NCBI RefSeq assembly: GCF_026210795.1
Contig: NC_089441.1
Span: 2,232,001-2,296,000 of the forward strand
Direction: 5' to 3'
Source: Rhizophagus irregularis
Taxonomy: Eukaryota > Glomeromycota > Glomeromycetes > Glomerales > Glomeraceae
Length of the DNA: 64,000 nucleotides
A program made the position numbers and the translations under genes. Shown here in pieces: positions 34,665 through 46,302 of this stretch (positions are counted from its first letter, which is position 1; each line of letters starts with the position of its first letter). A model generated the notes under the pieces. The model ran no database searches and was not told the origin of the DNA. It saw nothing but the letters and a program-made list of their open reading frames with translations.

Positions 34665-36182
34665 TTAGAAAGTCATCAAATGCTTTTGAAGCACATTAAG
34701 TTCCCTTGATATACCTCTATAACATATTTTAAATAAAAGTACTATACATGCCGACGATAATACTAATATTGGTATAGTTGCTGGTATAACTGTATATCTT
34801 TGATATAGCACGTAAATTATTAATTGTGGTACATCCTCAATAAATGCTATAATAATAATGGATCTATCAACTCTTTTTTTTCCTCCTCCTGTAAATTTTG
34901 CGTTTAGTGCCTCACTACCAGCACATCGAGATGTTACAACATTTAAAGCTTCTAAATCTATCAATGACAAAAGTACAAATCCTAATGCGACTATTGGATA
35001 GTCCTTCCACCAATTTTCAGCATCTTTTGATGAGTTTAATTGATAATAAACAAGATACCATGAAGTTATTATATTAAAGAATATTGGTACTAATAAGAAT
35101 ACCCAACTATATCAAGTGAAAATTATATAAATTATATATAAATATAATATATAAAAGAATATAAAAAAAAATCGAGGAGATACGCACCCACAAATGTAGA
35201 ACCATTTTAGATCACTTCCGTGATCTCTTAATACTATAATATCTAAAACAAAATCTACTAAAATAAGCGGGTAAAAAATAATCGTCGAGAAATTTTTTCC
35301 TTTCGGGAAGTTGTTCGCCGCAAAAAACCATATAGATAGTAAGAAAGACAATCCACTCACAACTCCAATTAATGCGTATCTACATATAACCCATAAATGG
35401 GCTTTTTTTAAATATTTGAAATACATATTAGTAAATAAATCAAATAATTCTTCAAGAAATTTAACGTAATTTTTCTTGTAAACCTACGATTTTCTGGAGC
35501 TCCATAAGTGCTATCTAAATCCCTTGTATGTAATCCTAATGATATGTCTTTATATGTAATAGAATTGTTTAAATTTCGTCTTAGCATAAATGAACTTGGT
35601 TGATCTGGTCCTTTGGTGCCTTTAATATTTACGAGTAACAAAATTTGGTCTTCACTCGTGTTTTTCTTATATTGATATCTATCATATGATATAAAAATAC
35701 GACTTTTTTCAATTGAAAGCGCCATTGAAATTTCGTTAGACATATCATTAACATATGTTTTTTTATTTTTTAAATAATTTTTCGTTCCATTTGGAGTTAA
35801 TAGAATAGTTGCACTCGTGTCACCTAATTAAAGGGAAAAAAAAATAAAAAGTAAAAAAATGTTTCACTATCTTAAATTTATAGAAATAATAGTGAATTAA
35901 AATAATTTACCCGGTTCATTATTTCCACTACCAGGTGTTAGAACTTTTTTTTTAAAAAAAAACAAAATACAAAATCAGTTTATTTATAAATAAATGGAAG
36001 AAACCGTAAAAATAGAATATAAAAAAAATATTCGATTAAAAAAAAATATATGTATTTTTAATTTTTTTTCAACTTAAAAAACATATACAGTATCTCCAAT
36101 TACCTGTAGGAATTTGTGAATTTGTTATTTCAATTGGAAGTAATAAAAGTAAAAATGGTATTAATGACAATTTAGGAATCAT
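34665..36182 (-). pseudogene. Signal-peptide, multi-TM membrane protein gene with one frameshift
   Basis: Four exons on the minus strand: 36182-36104 (MIPKLSLIPFLLLLLPIEIT, a signal peptide ending near NSQIPT), 35943-35911, 35823-35188 and 35106-34665, all with GT..AG borders and matching phases. The extracellular part spans about residues 27-150 (ILLTPNGTKNYLKNKKTYVN, SRIFISYDRYQYKK). Then come six likely membrane segments, among them YALIGVVSGLSFLLSIWFFA, IIFYPLILVDFVLDIIVL, WVFLLVPIFFNIITSWYLVY and IIIIAFIEDVPQLIIYVLYQ. One missing base near 35485 (after ENRR, before YKKNYVKFLEELFDLF) breaks exon 3; otherwise about 395 residues would be encoded. It is either a recent pseudogene or a sequencing error. 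The acidic-Pro-Gln motif in a membrane helix (EDVPQ) recalls XK-like membrane proteins, but that is weak. Confidence 0.65.
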
Positions 36183-36206
36183 TTTGATAATAATGGTTTA
36201 TTGTCG

Positions 36207-36235
36207 TTATATAAAGTATATATATATATATATAA
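36207..36235 (-). promoter_or_regulatory. TATA-rich promoter region of the 36182 gene
   Basis: A (TA)n run and TTATATAAAG lie 25-50 bases upstream of the minus-strand start codon at 36182. Position and composition fit a core promoter; the run is also a microsatellite. Confidence 0.4.
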
Positions 36236-38284
36236 ACGCTTAGTGATTTTAGCTTAAATAGTAAATTATATTACTGTTGATATTAAAGAAGTAATTATCA
36301 TATAATTAATTCTAAAGGAAAGAGGTTAAAATTCTATTCAAATGAATTTTTTTTCGAGCCATTGCATATATAGATTACTAGTTTGGACGTTACACCAAAA
36401 TCTAACCATAATTATGGTGTCATTTAGCTTTACCATGTTCCATTTTGTGATCTGATGACTGAAAATTCGTAAATGAAATCCCAAACTTGGAAAATCCTAA
36501 TTATAGTACTTCTATTATTACTTGTTAAAATATTGCGGCGCAAATGAACTTTGTGATTTTACGCCACAGACAATTAATTTGGACCGTGCAAACCGCACAT
36601 TTTCCGCTTTAGAAATCTCGCCGGTTTTCGTTTAACATGGTCTTAATTAATGATTTTAATCTATTAATATGTAGTAATGGCTTGATAATGTTATTGTAAA
36701 ACTTTTATTATGATATCATAATTCAGGCGGTTCTGTTGAAATTCTTTATTTAAGTTCTATGAAAAGAGGGAGTAATTATATTGATTTTCCGTGAGCGTTG
36801 AATAAAATTATGATGGATAGGATTAATAACGATAAATTTATATTGATTTACTTAGATTTATTGTAATCCTCTACCGAATTAACTTACATCGAAAAACTCT
36901 CGCTATTCTAACTAGCGAAAAAATTAAACCTCTTTCTAATGCATTCTTTGGTTCAGAATAGGTTCCAAATTGATAAATACTGCTCGTACTAGTCGTATAA
37001 TATTTCCTAGATTCATAATAGTCGCTATATAAGTTTGATCCGGCGGTAAAGAACCTTTAAACACCATCCCTATAAAATATTGTCAAACACTGTTCGGTTT
37101 TTTGTTCGGAACCGTTCCGATTTACTTGACATTTATTGGACATTCATCATGATATTGTACGTTTTTTGTGGTTAAAAAAGTTCTCAATCTTCGCATCTTG
37201 TATTAAATTGTAACAAATATTGTATAATAGCGTGCAAGTGTCCGGAAAATTGACCCCATTCCGAATATTTATCGGACAAACATTTTTTACATGGCAACAA
37301 ACATATACATCTAAATCACGTCATGATAATAGAATAATTTAAAGATCACTTTAAGAACGCGTGCTTTATTGAATAAAATGCGATTACAATAATAAAATAT
37401 TTAAATAAACTTGAAAAGAAATAAAGGAAAAAGAATAAAGAAAACCAATAAAACTGCTTCACTAGCGATCTGCAATATATCCGAAGATAAGTCCCCCAAA
37501 ACAATTCAGAATAAGCGTACAATAAAACAATTACAGTATCTTTGACAAAACTGAAGAAAATTGAGGTCGAAGAATATGATGAAAATTATAAATATGATAA
37601 TTTTCAAGGATATGTTGATAAAATTTTAGTCAAAATTCGGCAGAAATAAATGTGTCAAGGTCCGAAGATAGAACTAAGTCGGAACTACCAAATTCGGTAT
37701 AAATTATACATTGTATAATTTGTACTAGATATAAGTTATTCAAAGTATACTGAGCAAGGGTAAACAATCCAAATCGAATGGTCGTCAGGTCACATGATCA
37801 GCTTTTATTGCGTAAAACAATCTGTCTTTGTTTAAAAATAAATGAAATAAAATATATCACTGTTTCGACTGTGGCAAATCACGATTAATTGTTTAATTGT
37901 ATTTGTCAATCAAGATTCATCTAAATTATTTATGATAATTCGAAATAATCTTTTTTTACAAAGAGGTAAAAATTCTTTTTAGGTGGTAACATACGGCTTA
38001 GTAAACTCCACTATATGCGGAAAATCCTGTTACGTTTGATTAAAATGGGATTTAAGACGTTCAAATGCCCAAGAAAATTATAGGCTAGCAGAGAGAAAAT
38101 ATTACAATGATTTTTAGTAATTCTGAGAAAATGATTGTAAAACCGTTATTACCTAACTTTACAAAATAATAGAGAAAACAACAAACTCTATAAATAGTAA
38201 AGATAACAATACACAATATCAATTATCAAAGAACTCTTGTGTATACTATTTACTAATGATTCGTCAGATAAAGTGAACGCCAAA
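36236..38284. other. No intact gene; one coding-like tail
   Basis: Mainly featureless AT-rich sequence. A short plus-strand frame at about 37558-37650 encodes KIEVEEYDENYKYDNFQGYV and a stop, protein-like but isolated. GC-richer patches occur near 36530-36620. Confidence 0.35.
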
Positions 38285-38837
38285 TAGGGTTGAGAAGGAC
38301 CGGTCTTAGGACCGGTCTTCACGGTCTTTGGTCTAGGATTTGAGGATGGACCGGACCGGGACCGATTATATAAAATTTTTCATCAAATAAAAAAGATGAC
38401 AAATTACATATTACTAGGTACGACGAGACATTTGTGAAATCGATACGCGTAGTATATAGTCCTTCGGACTAATTAATCAAGGTTTCATATTGAAACATCA
38501 AAATTTTCATATTTGTTACATGATCAACATCAATTTGTGCGTTACAGGTTTATAATTTTTTTTAATAAACATATTTTTTTCAGTATTTTTATTCTTAAAC
38601 TTATTTGAGTCATACTTTGATGGTAATAAATAATAAATTAATGCCAAAATTTCTGGATTTCTATTATCTTGCTGATCAATGATCATCAACTCCACTATAC
38701 CGCCGTTATAAATAAAATAAATTTGAAACTTTAAAGACCGGTCTTACAAATGGTCAAAAGACTGGTCCGGTCCATTCTGGCTGAAAGACCGATCTTTTTG
38801 GGACCGAACTGGACCGAACCGGACCGATCCAACCCTA
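38285..38837. mobile_element. 553 bp hAT-like MITE with 8 bp target duplication
   Basis: The element begins TAGGGTTG and ends CAACCCTA. Just inside, both ends carry repeated GGACCGGTC / GGTCCGGTTCGGTCC motifs in inverted orientation. Flanks are ACGCCAAA (38277-38284) and ACGTCAAA (38838-38845), an 8-base duplication with one change. An 8-base duplication with a YAGGG-type terminus is the hAT signature. No transposase frame is inside. Confidence 0.75.
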
Positions 38838-38980
38838 ACGTCAAAGTAAAGAATAATAAGAGAAAATTCATGCTAGCGACCTTTTTTCAGATTTTATTAT
38901 TTTATTATTTAATAAATTCATAAATACAAAATATTCTATTAAAGAAAAAATGAAAACATAATACATCAATAAACCACATC

Positions 38981-41290
38981 TATTGTATAAGATCGAGCAT
39001 ATCGATTTGTTTCAAAACCTTTTCCCTATATTCATCATCTGATTTCCATTTTCCATTGTTAATTGCTTCTCGAACATATTTACGCATAACATCCTTTCTT
39101 ACTTTATAATGTATAACTTCTGGGAACCAATGTTTCCATCGTCTTTGAAATGGGAATAGATAAAAAAGTTCAATTTCAGCCAAAATTTCAGCTTTTTGAA
39201 CAAGTTAAGAAGCTCTATCATTATCTCTTTCAATTGACATATTAAGAAGTCCGATAAATAGATTCATAAGATAAATAACTATTAATAATGAGAATAAAAT
39301 CATTAAAATTATAAAAGTTGCATTATCTGTTTTTAAATCCAAATCTCTTATTGAACTTGTTATTAAACCAGTATCAGATAAAAATAAATATGTTGCAAGT
39401 AATGAATTTTGAAATGATAAAAATAAAATCGTACTATCATTAGAAAATTCATCAATTAAAAGTAAATGAAATGAAAGTGCAAAACTTGCAATAATAATAA
39501 CCAATATTAATAAGAAAGAAGAGATACGACGAATTACTCCAAAAATTATTGCAAAATATATACCAAATGATTCAAATGCTCGAAAGAATAAAAGAAATTT
39601 TATGTTTAAAAATAAACAAGATAATGAAATTGCCCAATTAGGTATATTATTATGATTAATAACCCACAAAAAAGATGTGATCGTAGGAAAAAGAAATGCA
39701 GCTAAATCGAATAAATTCCAAATAGAATGCATATATTCTATTGGATTCCATATAAATTGTCTTAATTCAAAATATAATTGAACAAATCCAATAATTATTG
39801 TTGTCTTATAGAGATTGAATATTATTTGTTTTGAAAGATAAAGACAATGAACCAATAATAAAGCTAATTTGAAAAGTTGTAAATATGAACCAAATTAGAA
39901 AATAATAATATTCCAAAAGTTTTCCATTTATTGCTTCACCATTCAAATTTTTATAAAATTTCTTTCGTCTATCTAATTCTTCTTCAGTTGAATTACTATG
40001 ATACATTATCTGATAGTTTGTACCACTAATTTCATTAAGAAAATACTTATTTATATAAATTGATCGAAACAAATAATAGATTAAACAAATCACGTATATT
40101 ACGTATTTCTATTTTTATATTTTCTATATTTTCATTTTTTTCTTTCTCATAAATCTTATTATAAAAACCTTTCTGGCAAGTTTTTATAAAAAAACTTGAA
40201 GGCGGTTTATAGAATAATTCCTTTACCCAAGAATAATTTGAAGGATAACAACATAGACTATTATAAGCACAAGTTAAATAGATACTTTGACCATAACTTT
40301 TATAATTATAATATCTAATGGAAATAAAAAAAAGTAAAGGAATAGAAAGAATAAGATTTTGAGTAAAAATAAAGAATACATATAGTAATTAACATAATAC
40401 CACTCAAAAATTTATAAATACGAAATAATTTCAAAACAAAACTAAATATAAAAAGAAAAGAAAAATAGCACATATGATAAAATAGAGTAAAGTAGGAATG
40501 AAATAATAAAATAAATAAATAAGATAAAAACAATAAAAATTGGATGAAAAAAAATTTTGAGATTAGAATACCATAAAGGTAACAACTTATTGTTTGACGA
40601 TCAGAAGTTCAGAACTAACGTGATAATCGGAGTTAATAAGTTCGTTTTTTGTAATATAAACATATCGTTATTAAATTTAGTTAAATATTCAGGATATTTA
40701 AGAATTAATTCTGTCATTGAAGAATTTATGATATCTAAAAAATTTAAATTTTTTTCGCTATCTTTTTTAATAAGTTCAATGCATTTTCATAAATGCTGTT
40801 TACTAATTGATTATTTTCAAAACTAATAAAAATCTTCAAGTAATCTGAACCATATTTTAAGAGAGTAAAATAATCGGTTGTGATTACTTTTAGCCATTCT
40901 TTCTCAAGATGATCATCTTTATTTTCAAACAATTAAATTAATATCAGCTAGAGGTAATGATTCACTTTCAAGTTGATTGACTTCACTATGTAGCAAAAAT
41001 TTTGTTTCTATTCTGTTTATTATTTTAAAAATTTTATTGATGATTTTGTTGAATTTATCATTTTTTGTATCATCATCATTTTCATCTTTTGAAGGATTTT
41101 CATCATGTTGTTCTTCATCACGTGACCAAAAAATTTGTTCATTACGGTAGAAATTTTATTTCAATTTTTCTAAAAGTTGAGTATAGAGGTAACGCACTGT
41201 AAAAGTGATACTTTACGTAGCATCATCACGGTATTTAGTTATAACCCACAAATCATATAGTTAAACAAGAGTATCTGCCTTCCTGTCAAG
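38981..41290 (-). pseudogene. TRP-like ion-channel gene, decayed
   Basis: Minus strand from about 41290: LYDLWVITKYRDDAT, stop, VRYLYTQLLEKLK, stop, then NFYRNEQIFWSRDEEQHDEN and an acidic linker, NDKFNKIINKIFKIINRIET. A soluble part follows (HLEKEWLKVITTDYFTLLKY, ELILKYPEYLTKFNNDMF). After further shifts come YNSLCCYPSNYSWVKELFYK and ISGTNYQIMYHSNSTEEELD. The membrane domain (39855-39205) has about six spans, including MHSIWNLFDLAAFLFPTITS and FLFFRAFESFGIYFAIIFGV. A pore-like loop, SFALSFHLLLIDEFSNDSTI, precedes a final helix, ILMILFSLLIVIYLMNLFIG. One TAA then cuts the cytoplasmic tail LVQKAEILAEIELFYLFPFQ, which runs on to 38981. Layout and pore spacing match fungal TRP/ion-transport proteins. 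No introns are needed; at least five stops or shifts are present. Confidence 0.65.
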
Positions 41291-41939
41291 ATCTCAAGGA
41301 ATCAGAAACCTAAAAAAAGTAAGAAGGCGAACAAAATCAGAAAAAGGAAACCAAAATAAGAAGGAAAAAAAAAGTTACCTTTCGAAATCAACAAGACAAA
41401 TAAGAGGGAAGCGTAAAAAAAAATTGATGATCCAGTAATAAAAAATTTATGCCCAATTGGAAATTTATTAGATCAGACTGAAGTTAATTATTTTAACAAT
41501 TTAAAAACAGTATTACTTAATTAAGACAAAAGAAATTTAATAAAATTTTGAAAAATCGATTTCATCATACGTAATTCCTCAATTAATGGCAAATATGGCA
41601 GTTTTTTTGATGTTGCAATAGATCTACTATAATCAATATCAGATTATCGATCTTTATTTTTTAGACGCTGAAATCATGCAAATTTTATTGAAATGACCTA
41701 ATAATTTAGTAATCAAAACTTATATTGTAAAAAAATTGATTCTCAGCAGTAAAATTTTTGTTACTATATAATATCATCCATTTGTCTCACTTTCAATTTC
41801 GATTTTTTTATGAGTTTAGTGGTCATGTGAAATTAAAATAAATAGTCAACCAAAAATTTTTAATAATGTGTACAACTTTTGGAATATTTTTTTATACTAT
41901 CACAATTACGACATTACATTATTACACAGAAAAGTTTAC
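41291..41939. other. No gene supported
   Basis: AT-rich interval with A runs (about 41365, 41415) and a few short frames. Its right end is the target of the foldback insertion. Confidence 0.35.
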
Positions 41940-41947
41940 CTAAAAAG

Positions 41948-42357
41948 GGGGTTGTCTAAAGCCATGTTCGATCATGTGACTTGACATTTTATGAATAAGC
42001 CATTTTTTTATGAACTAAGATTAATGTTAGTGTGAAGGTTATAAAATAAGTGTATTTTGGCCTGCTTTACAAGTTTACTTAGTGAAAAAAAGCTGGTTTT
42101 AAACACTGTTTTTGACTTTACATATGAACGAATAATCTTTACCAATCATATCCAAAAATGGATGACAAAAATGAAAAAATTCAAATAAGTCAAAAACGGT
42201 GTTCAAAACCCCATGTTGCGCACTAAGTAAACTTGCACATCAGGCTAAAATACACATACTATGTGTAACTTGAAAGTTTTATGTATTGGCAAAAAAGTTT
42301 TATTTGTGAAAATAAATTTTTACAAGTCACGTGATCGAACACGGCTTTAGACGCCCC
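41948..42357. mobile_element. 410 bp foldback element with target duplication
   Basis: The whole element is a near-perfect inverted repeat. It starts GGGGTTGTCTAAAGCC and ends GGCTTTAGACGCCCC, and the two ~200-base arms stay similar to the centre (AAGTTTACTTAGTG on one side, CACTAAGTAAACTT on the other). Each arm carries a GATCAYGTGACTTG site. CTAAAAAG flanks both sides (41940-41947 and 42358-42365). The duplicated neighbour sequence at 42428-42525 shows the same locus without the element (TTTACCTAAAAAGTGCAAAT). The superfamily is uncertain: an 8-9 base duplication suits hAT or Mutator-like elements. Confidence 0.85.
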
Positions 42358-42365
42358 CTAAAAAG

Positions 42366-42525
42366 GCAAATTAACACATGTGAACAAGCTTTTGTATTTA
42401 TAAAAAAAAGTATATTATTTATTTTTTTATACTATCACTGGTTACGTTATCATAAAAGTTTACCTAAAAAGTGCAAATTAACACATAAGGCTGTAATGTG
42501 AACAAGCTTTTGTTTTTATAAAAAG
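42366..42525. repeat. Duplicated target region with empty insertion site
   Basis: Sequence left of the foldback (41885-41947) plus right of it (42358-42420) reappears continuously at about 42425-42525: TTTTTATACTATCAC, then AAAAGTTTACCTAAAAAG, then GCAAATTAACACAT and GTGAACAAGCTTTTG. The second copy lacks the element and keeps one CTAAAAAG. Confidence 0.75.
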
Positions 42526-42527
42526 AA

Positions 42528-42897
42528 TTTGAATATATAAAAGGCTTAGTTCTTCATCTCTTTTTTTTTTCAAAATAATTTTTTTTGTGAGAGCTTTTCA
42601 TACATAATTTCATAACAACACAAACCCATAACCCATCAGGATTTGAATATATAAAGGGCTTAGTTCCCTATCTCTTTTTTTTTCAAAATAATTTCTTTTC
42701 GTATGAGAGTTTTTCATACATAATTTTATAACACAAACCCATCAGAATTTGAATGTAAAAGGCTTAGTTTTCCATCTCTTTTTTTTCAAAATAATTTCTT
42801 TTCGTATGAGAGTTTTTCATACATAATTTCATAATAACACAAACCCATCAGAATTTGAATATATAAAGGGCTTAGTTCCCTATCTCTTTTTTTTTTT
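42528..42897 (+). repeat. 3.5 tandem copies of a ~110 bp leader-like repeat
   Basis: Each unit reads GAATTTGAATATATAAAGGG, CTTAGTTCCCTATCTC, a T8-9 run, CAAAATAATTTCTTTTCGTA, TGAGAGTTTTTCATACATAA and CACAAACCCATCA. Units start near 42528, 42641, 42747 and 42850. Every unit contains a TATA-like box (ATATATAAAGG) and a pyrimidine run, as expected of a core promoter and 5' leader. A related leader (ATATATGAGTTTCACACA...AAACCCATCAACATTC) lies at about 46195-46255 just before the 46303 gene. Confidence 0.75.
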
Positions 42898-44335
42898 TAA
42901 AAAAAATCTTTTAATAAAATGATTAAATAATTGCTGATTTTTTTTTCTTTTTCTTGACTTTTTATAGGAATTTCCGATTTGAAACATGAATTTCAGGCAG
43001 GTCAAAGATTATTTTGAAAACTTTATTATAAACATTAATACTTTTTTAACATTTTATTTTATCCTATAGAAATCTATTATCGCCTCAGAACTCTGAGTAA
43101 GTTTTGAAAAACTTTATTTTAAAGAAAAAAGTATTATATATTAATGACTTTTTTTTTATTTTGTAGGACTCTGACCATGATTTAGAAATACCATATCTTA
43201 GGTAAATTTGCGATTTAAGGTTCAAAGACTATTTTAAAACATTTTTATTAATTTTTTTTTTGATTTTATGTAGGACTCAGATTTTATTTTGACCATTGTC
43301 TATGTGTCCTGAAGGTGAATAAATGAATTTAGAGAATTTTTTTCTTTATTTTTTTTAACTCTTTCTCTTTTTTTTTGTAGTTATCTTCAATTCAATTCAT
43401 TTCGCCATAAACGATTCTTTTTATTACATTAAAAAGATCTCTTTTAAAGCTCGAAAAGTTAAAATACAACCAGTTGCATAAAATTCAATTAAAGTGGATA
43501 ATCAATATCTTTGTTTTTAAGAATATAGGTAGTATTAATTTTTTATTAAATAACCTTCTTTTTTCTAGATTCGATTTCTGTGATTGTAGAAACAGAAATA
43601 GGTTTTTATTTTTTTTTATTGTGTGTTTTTTATCGTAATTTTTTTTTATTGAAATGTTTCTAACTTTCAATTTTTCTAATCAGGACTACTGGATTGATGA
43701 CAGAAAGTTTGGTTTGAATATTGTTTTAGAAACGAATTCATGAAGTTGAGATCTCAGTAAATATTAGAATTTCTTTTTAAATTATATCTTTAACGAAACA
43801 TTTTTAACGTTTTGACTTTTCTTTTTTTTTTAGATGATCAGATAGGATGCAACAGGGCCTTTAAAATACTATTCCCTCTTAAAGGAAACTGTTAGATAGC
43901 AATAAAATTATTTATAATAATTTTTTTAATGTATACAATTTATAATATTTTTTCTTTAAAAATTTTATTATAACAAAACTTGTGTTTTATTTTTTTCTAT
44001 CTAGGTGATTTCTGGAAGTTTTTTTTTTTGATTCGAGATACTAGAAATGGTAAGTTTAAAAATTGTGAAACAATTTATTTACTATTTTTTTTTTAATTTG
44101 GAAACATTTTTTAATTTTAATTTTTTTTAATTTCAGATTTAAATATTTGAACGCCAAAATGGTAAATTATTTTTTTTTTTAAAGAATGTTAATTATCTTG
44201 TCTCTACTCTTTTGTAAATTCCTTCCAGTTTTATTTGATTAGAAATGACAAACCAATGTTTCTTTTTCTTTATTGAAAAGAATTAGATGTAAGGGCTTAT
44301 GATCACTAGTTAACTGATACCATCTTCTTTTAAAG
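42898..44335 (+). other. Intron-like stretch with possible micro-exons
   Basis: The region repeatedly shows T-rich runs ending in TAG or CAG followed by 27-45 bases of mixed composition and a GTAAGT/GTAAAT/GTGAAT donor. Examples: 43071-43097 before GTAAGT, 43166-43200 before GTAAAT, 43273-43313 before GTGAAT. Joined exons did not give a convincing continuous frame, so this may be a decayed transcript region driven by the preceding leader repeats. Confidence 0.25.
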
Positions 44336-44379
44336 CTATTTTTAAAATAATAAAACAAACCAAAATGTATTAGAATAAT

Positions 44380-45268
44380 CTCAGATAATGGAGTATATTA
44401 TCATTCATCAGAACTTATGGCTATAGTCGCACATTGGAATGAATGGTATCGAATTGATATTTGAGATTGGCAATTTTTTAAGCTAGGAGAAGCTAAAACA
44501 ACAATTGATTCCCACCATGCTGCAGTAAGTACTATTGTTATAAATAACTTTCAATAAATTTTATATTTAAAATTACCCTTTATTTTAGATTTCCAATGCA
44601 ATCAAATGTATATTCAGATTGGATATGATATCCGTGATGGAGAACATCTATCTGGTACATCGCTAGCAAATTAAAACCAATCAATTTGAACTTGTAAATG
44701 AAAATTTAAACAATGTTAAAAAAAGAACTAAATTCGAAACCAAACTATAAAAGGTATTAGGTATTTCAAATTTGTTTTACTAGAGATGGCCAATTTCTGG
44801 TGAAATAATAGGTTATATATACATCTGATCACTTCCACATTTTGGTCCAAAGATTTCTGAACAAACTGAACCTGAATAAGCTTGGCCAATTCTCTACCAG
44901 GTAAATCAACTGAAATAGATTATTTTTTTCCATAAACATATATAAATAATATATTTTATAAATATAGAATCAGCTAATATACCTGAATTTATCCCAGGAT
45001 AAACGTATATAAGACTTGGAGAAGCAGAATTCACTAATAAGAGGTAAGCTTTGTGAATATGGACTTTAGCATCAATATCCTTAACTTTTTGTTTAAAATT
45101 ATAGCAAGGGAAAGTAAGATTTCTCAAGATAGTAAAAAAATCTTCAACAGGTGTTTGGAGCTGAAGGTCGTATTAAAGATCTAAATAGTCAAATACGATC
45201 TTTAAAATATCAGATAAATAGTCATAATTGTAATTATGTATTAAATAAAATAAATTATAAAAAATAAA
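44380..45268 (+). pseudogene. Decayed gene, probably transposase-derived
   Basis: Plus-strand text: IISDNGVYYHSSELMAIVAH, WNEWYRIDI, stop, DWQFFKLGEAKTTIDSHHA up to a GTAAGT donor near 44525. After a TTTTAG acceptor comes ISNAIKC, then QIGYDIRDGEHLSGTSLAN, then WPISGEIIGYIYI, stop, SLPHFGPKISEQTEPE. Later exon-like pieces are SANIPEFIPG (44970-45000) and EGRIKDLNSQIRSLKYQINS (about 45165-45225) to a stop at 45268. The SDNG...H pattern is reminiscent of the second Asp of a DDE-type catalytic core. I recall similar multicopy proteins in Rhizophagus but cannot assign a superfamily. Several stops make it inactive. Confidence 0.45.
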
Positions 45269-46200
45269 TAATATTTAATTAATTTACAATAAAAAAAAAA
45301 ATTTTTTTTTTATTAATATAAATTATTCTCTACTGCTGATAAAACTTGTGATCAACCTTATCAAAAATAATATTTCTTTTTTGTTTGTTTAAAATAGTAA
45401 TTTTAAAATAAATACATCCAGTAAAAATTTAATTTTAAAATTACCACAATAAAAATTATTTTTATTTTGCTATGCATAATTAGCATAAGTATTCTTTGAA
45501 TAATACCACTTAATAAAATCTATACGTCCTCCTTATTGCTTATTGCCTTATTTACGAATCTTCGAATAGCAATAGTCAAATAGCAAAGATAATTATCATG
45601 AAGCAACTTTAACCCTGTTTTTTTTTAATTAATATAATTAGAAAAAAATGTCAATACAATGACATGCAGGATTTAAAAATTATAATTACATTAAATGATC
45701 ATCATATAATTAGAGTAAATTTTTTAATATGATATGCTTTGAATATAGTGTAATTAGAAAAAAAATATGCAGATAATTACATTAAGATCATAAAAATTTG
45801 TAAATTATTGCTACACAAGATCGTAATATAGAGTTCAAGAAATTTATTATAAATATAGAGTCTTTTCTCCATTTCTCTCATTTCAAATAATTTTTCTCAA
45901 TCACTCTCAATTAAATCAATTATTTTTCAAAATACTTTTTTTTCAATCACTCCAAATATTTTTTTTCATTCGTAATATTTTTTATATTCATAATTATATT
46001 TTTTTTCACTCATAATAATTCATATTTTTTATAATATATTTTTTATTCACAAAACATTTTTTTTATTATAATATTTTTTTATATTCATAATTATATTTTT
46101 TTTTCATTCGTAATAATAATATATTTTTTATTCGTAAAACATTTTATTATAATATTTTTTTTATATTCATAATTATATTTTTTTTTCATTCGTAAAAATA
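45269..46200. repeat. T-rich low-complexity region with imperfect tandem repeats
   Basis: From about 45960 to 46195, blocks containing ATTCATAATTATATTTTTTT and CATTCGTAATAATA recur three times, separated by TTTTTTATTCGTAAAACA-like text. The same block type appears in the opposite orientation at 50040-50345. Between 45269 and 45960 there is AT-rich sequence without a gene. Confidence 0.55.
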
Positions 46201-46302
46201 ATTTCTTTTTATATATGAGTTTCACACATTTTCTTTTGAAACCCATCAACATTCAAAATACTATTTTATCTGCCTATTACTTTCTAACTCTTAGAATATA
46301 GA

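Noticed and set aside
42528-42897. CRISPR-like array
   Set aside because: Units are ~110 bases, contiguous without unique spacers, and the DNA is eukaryotic.
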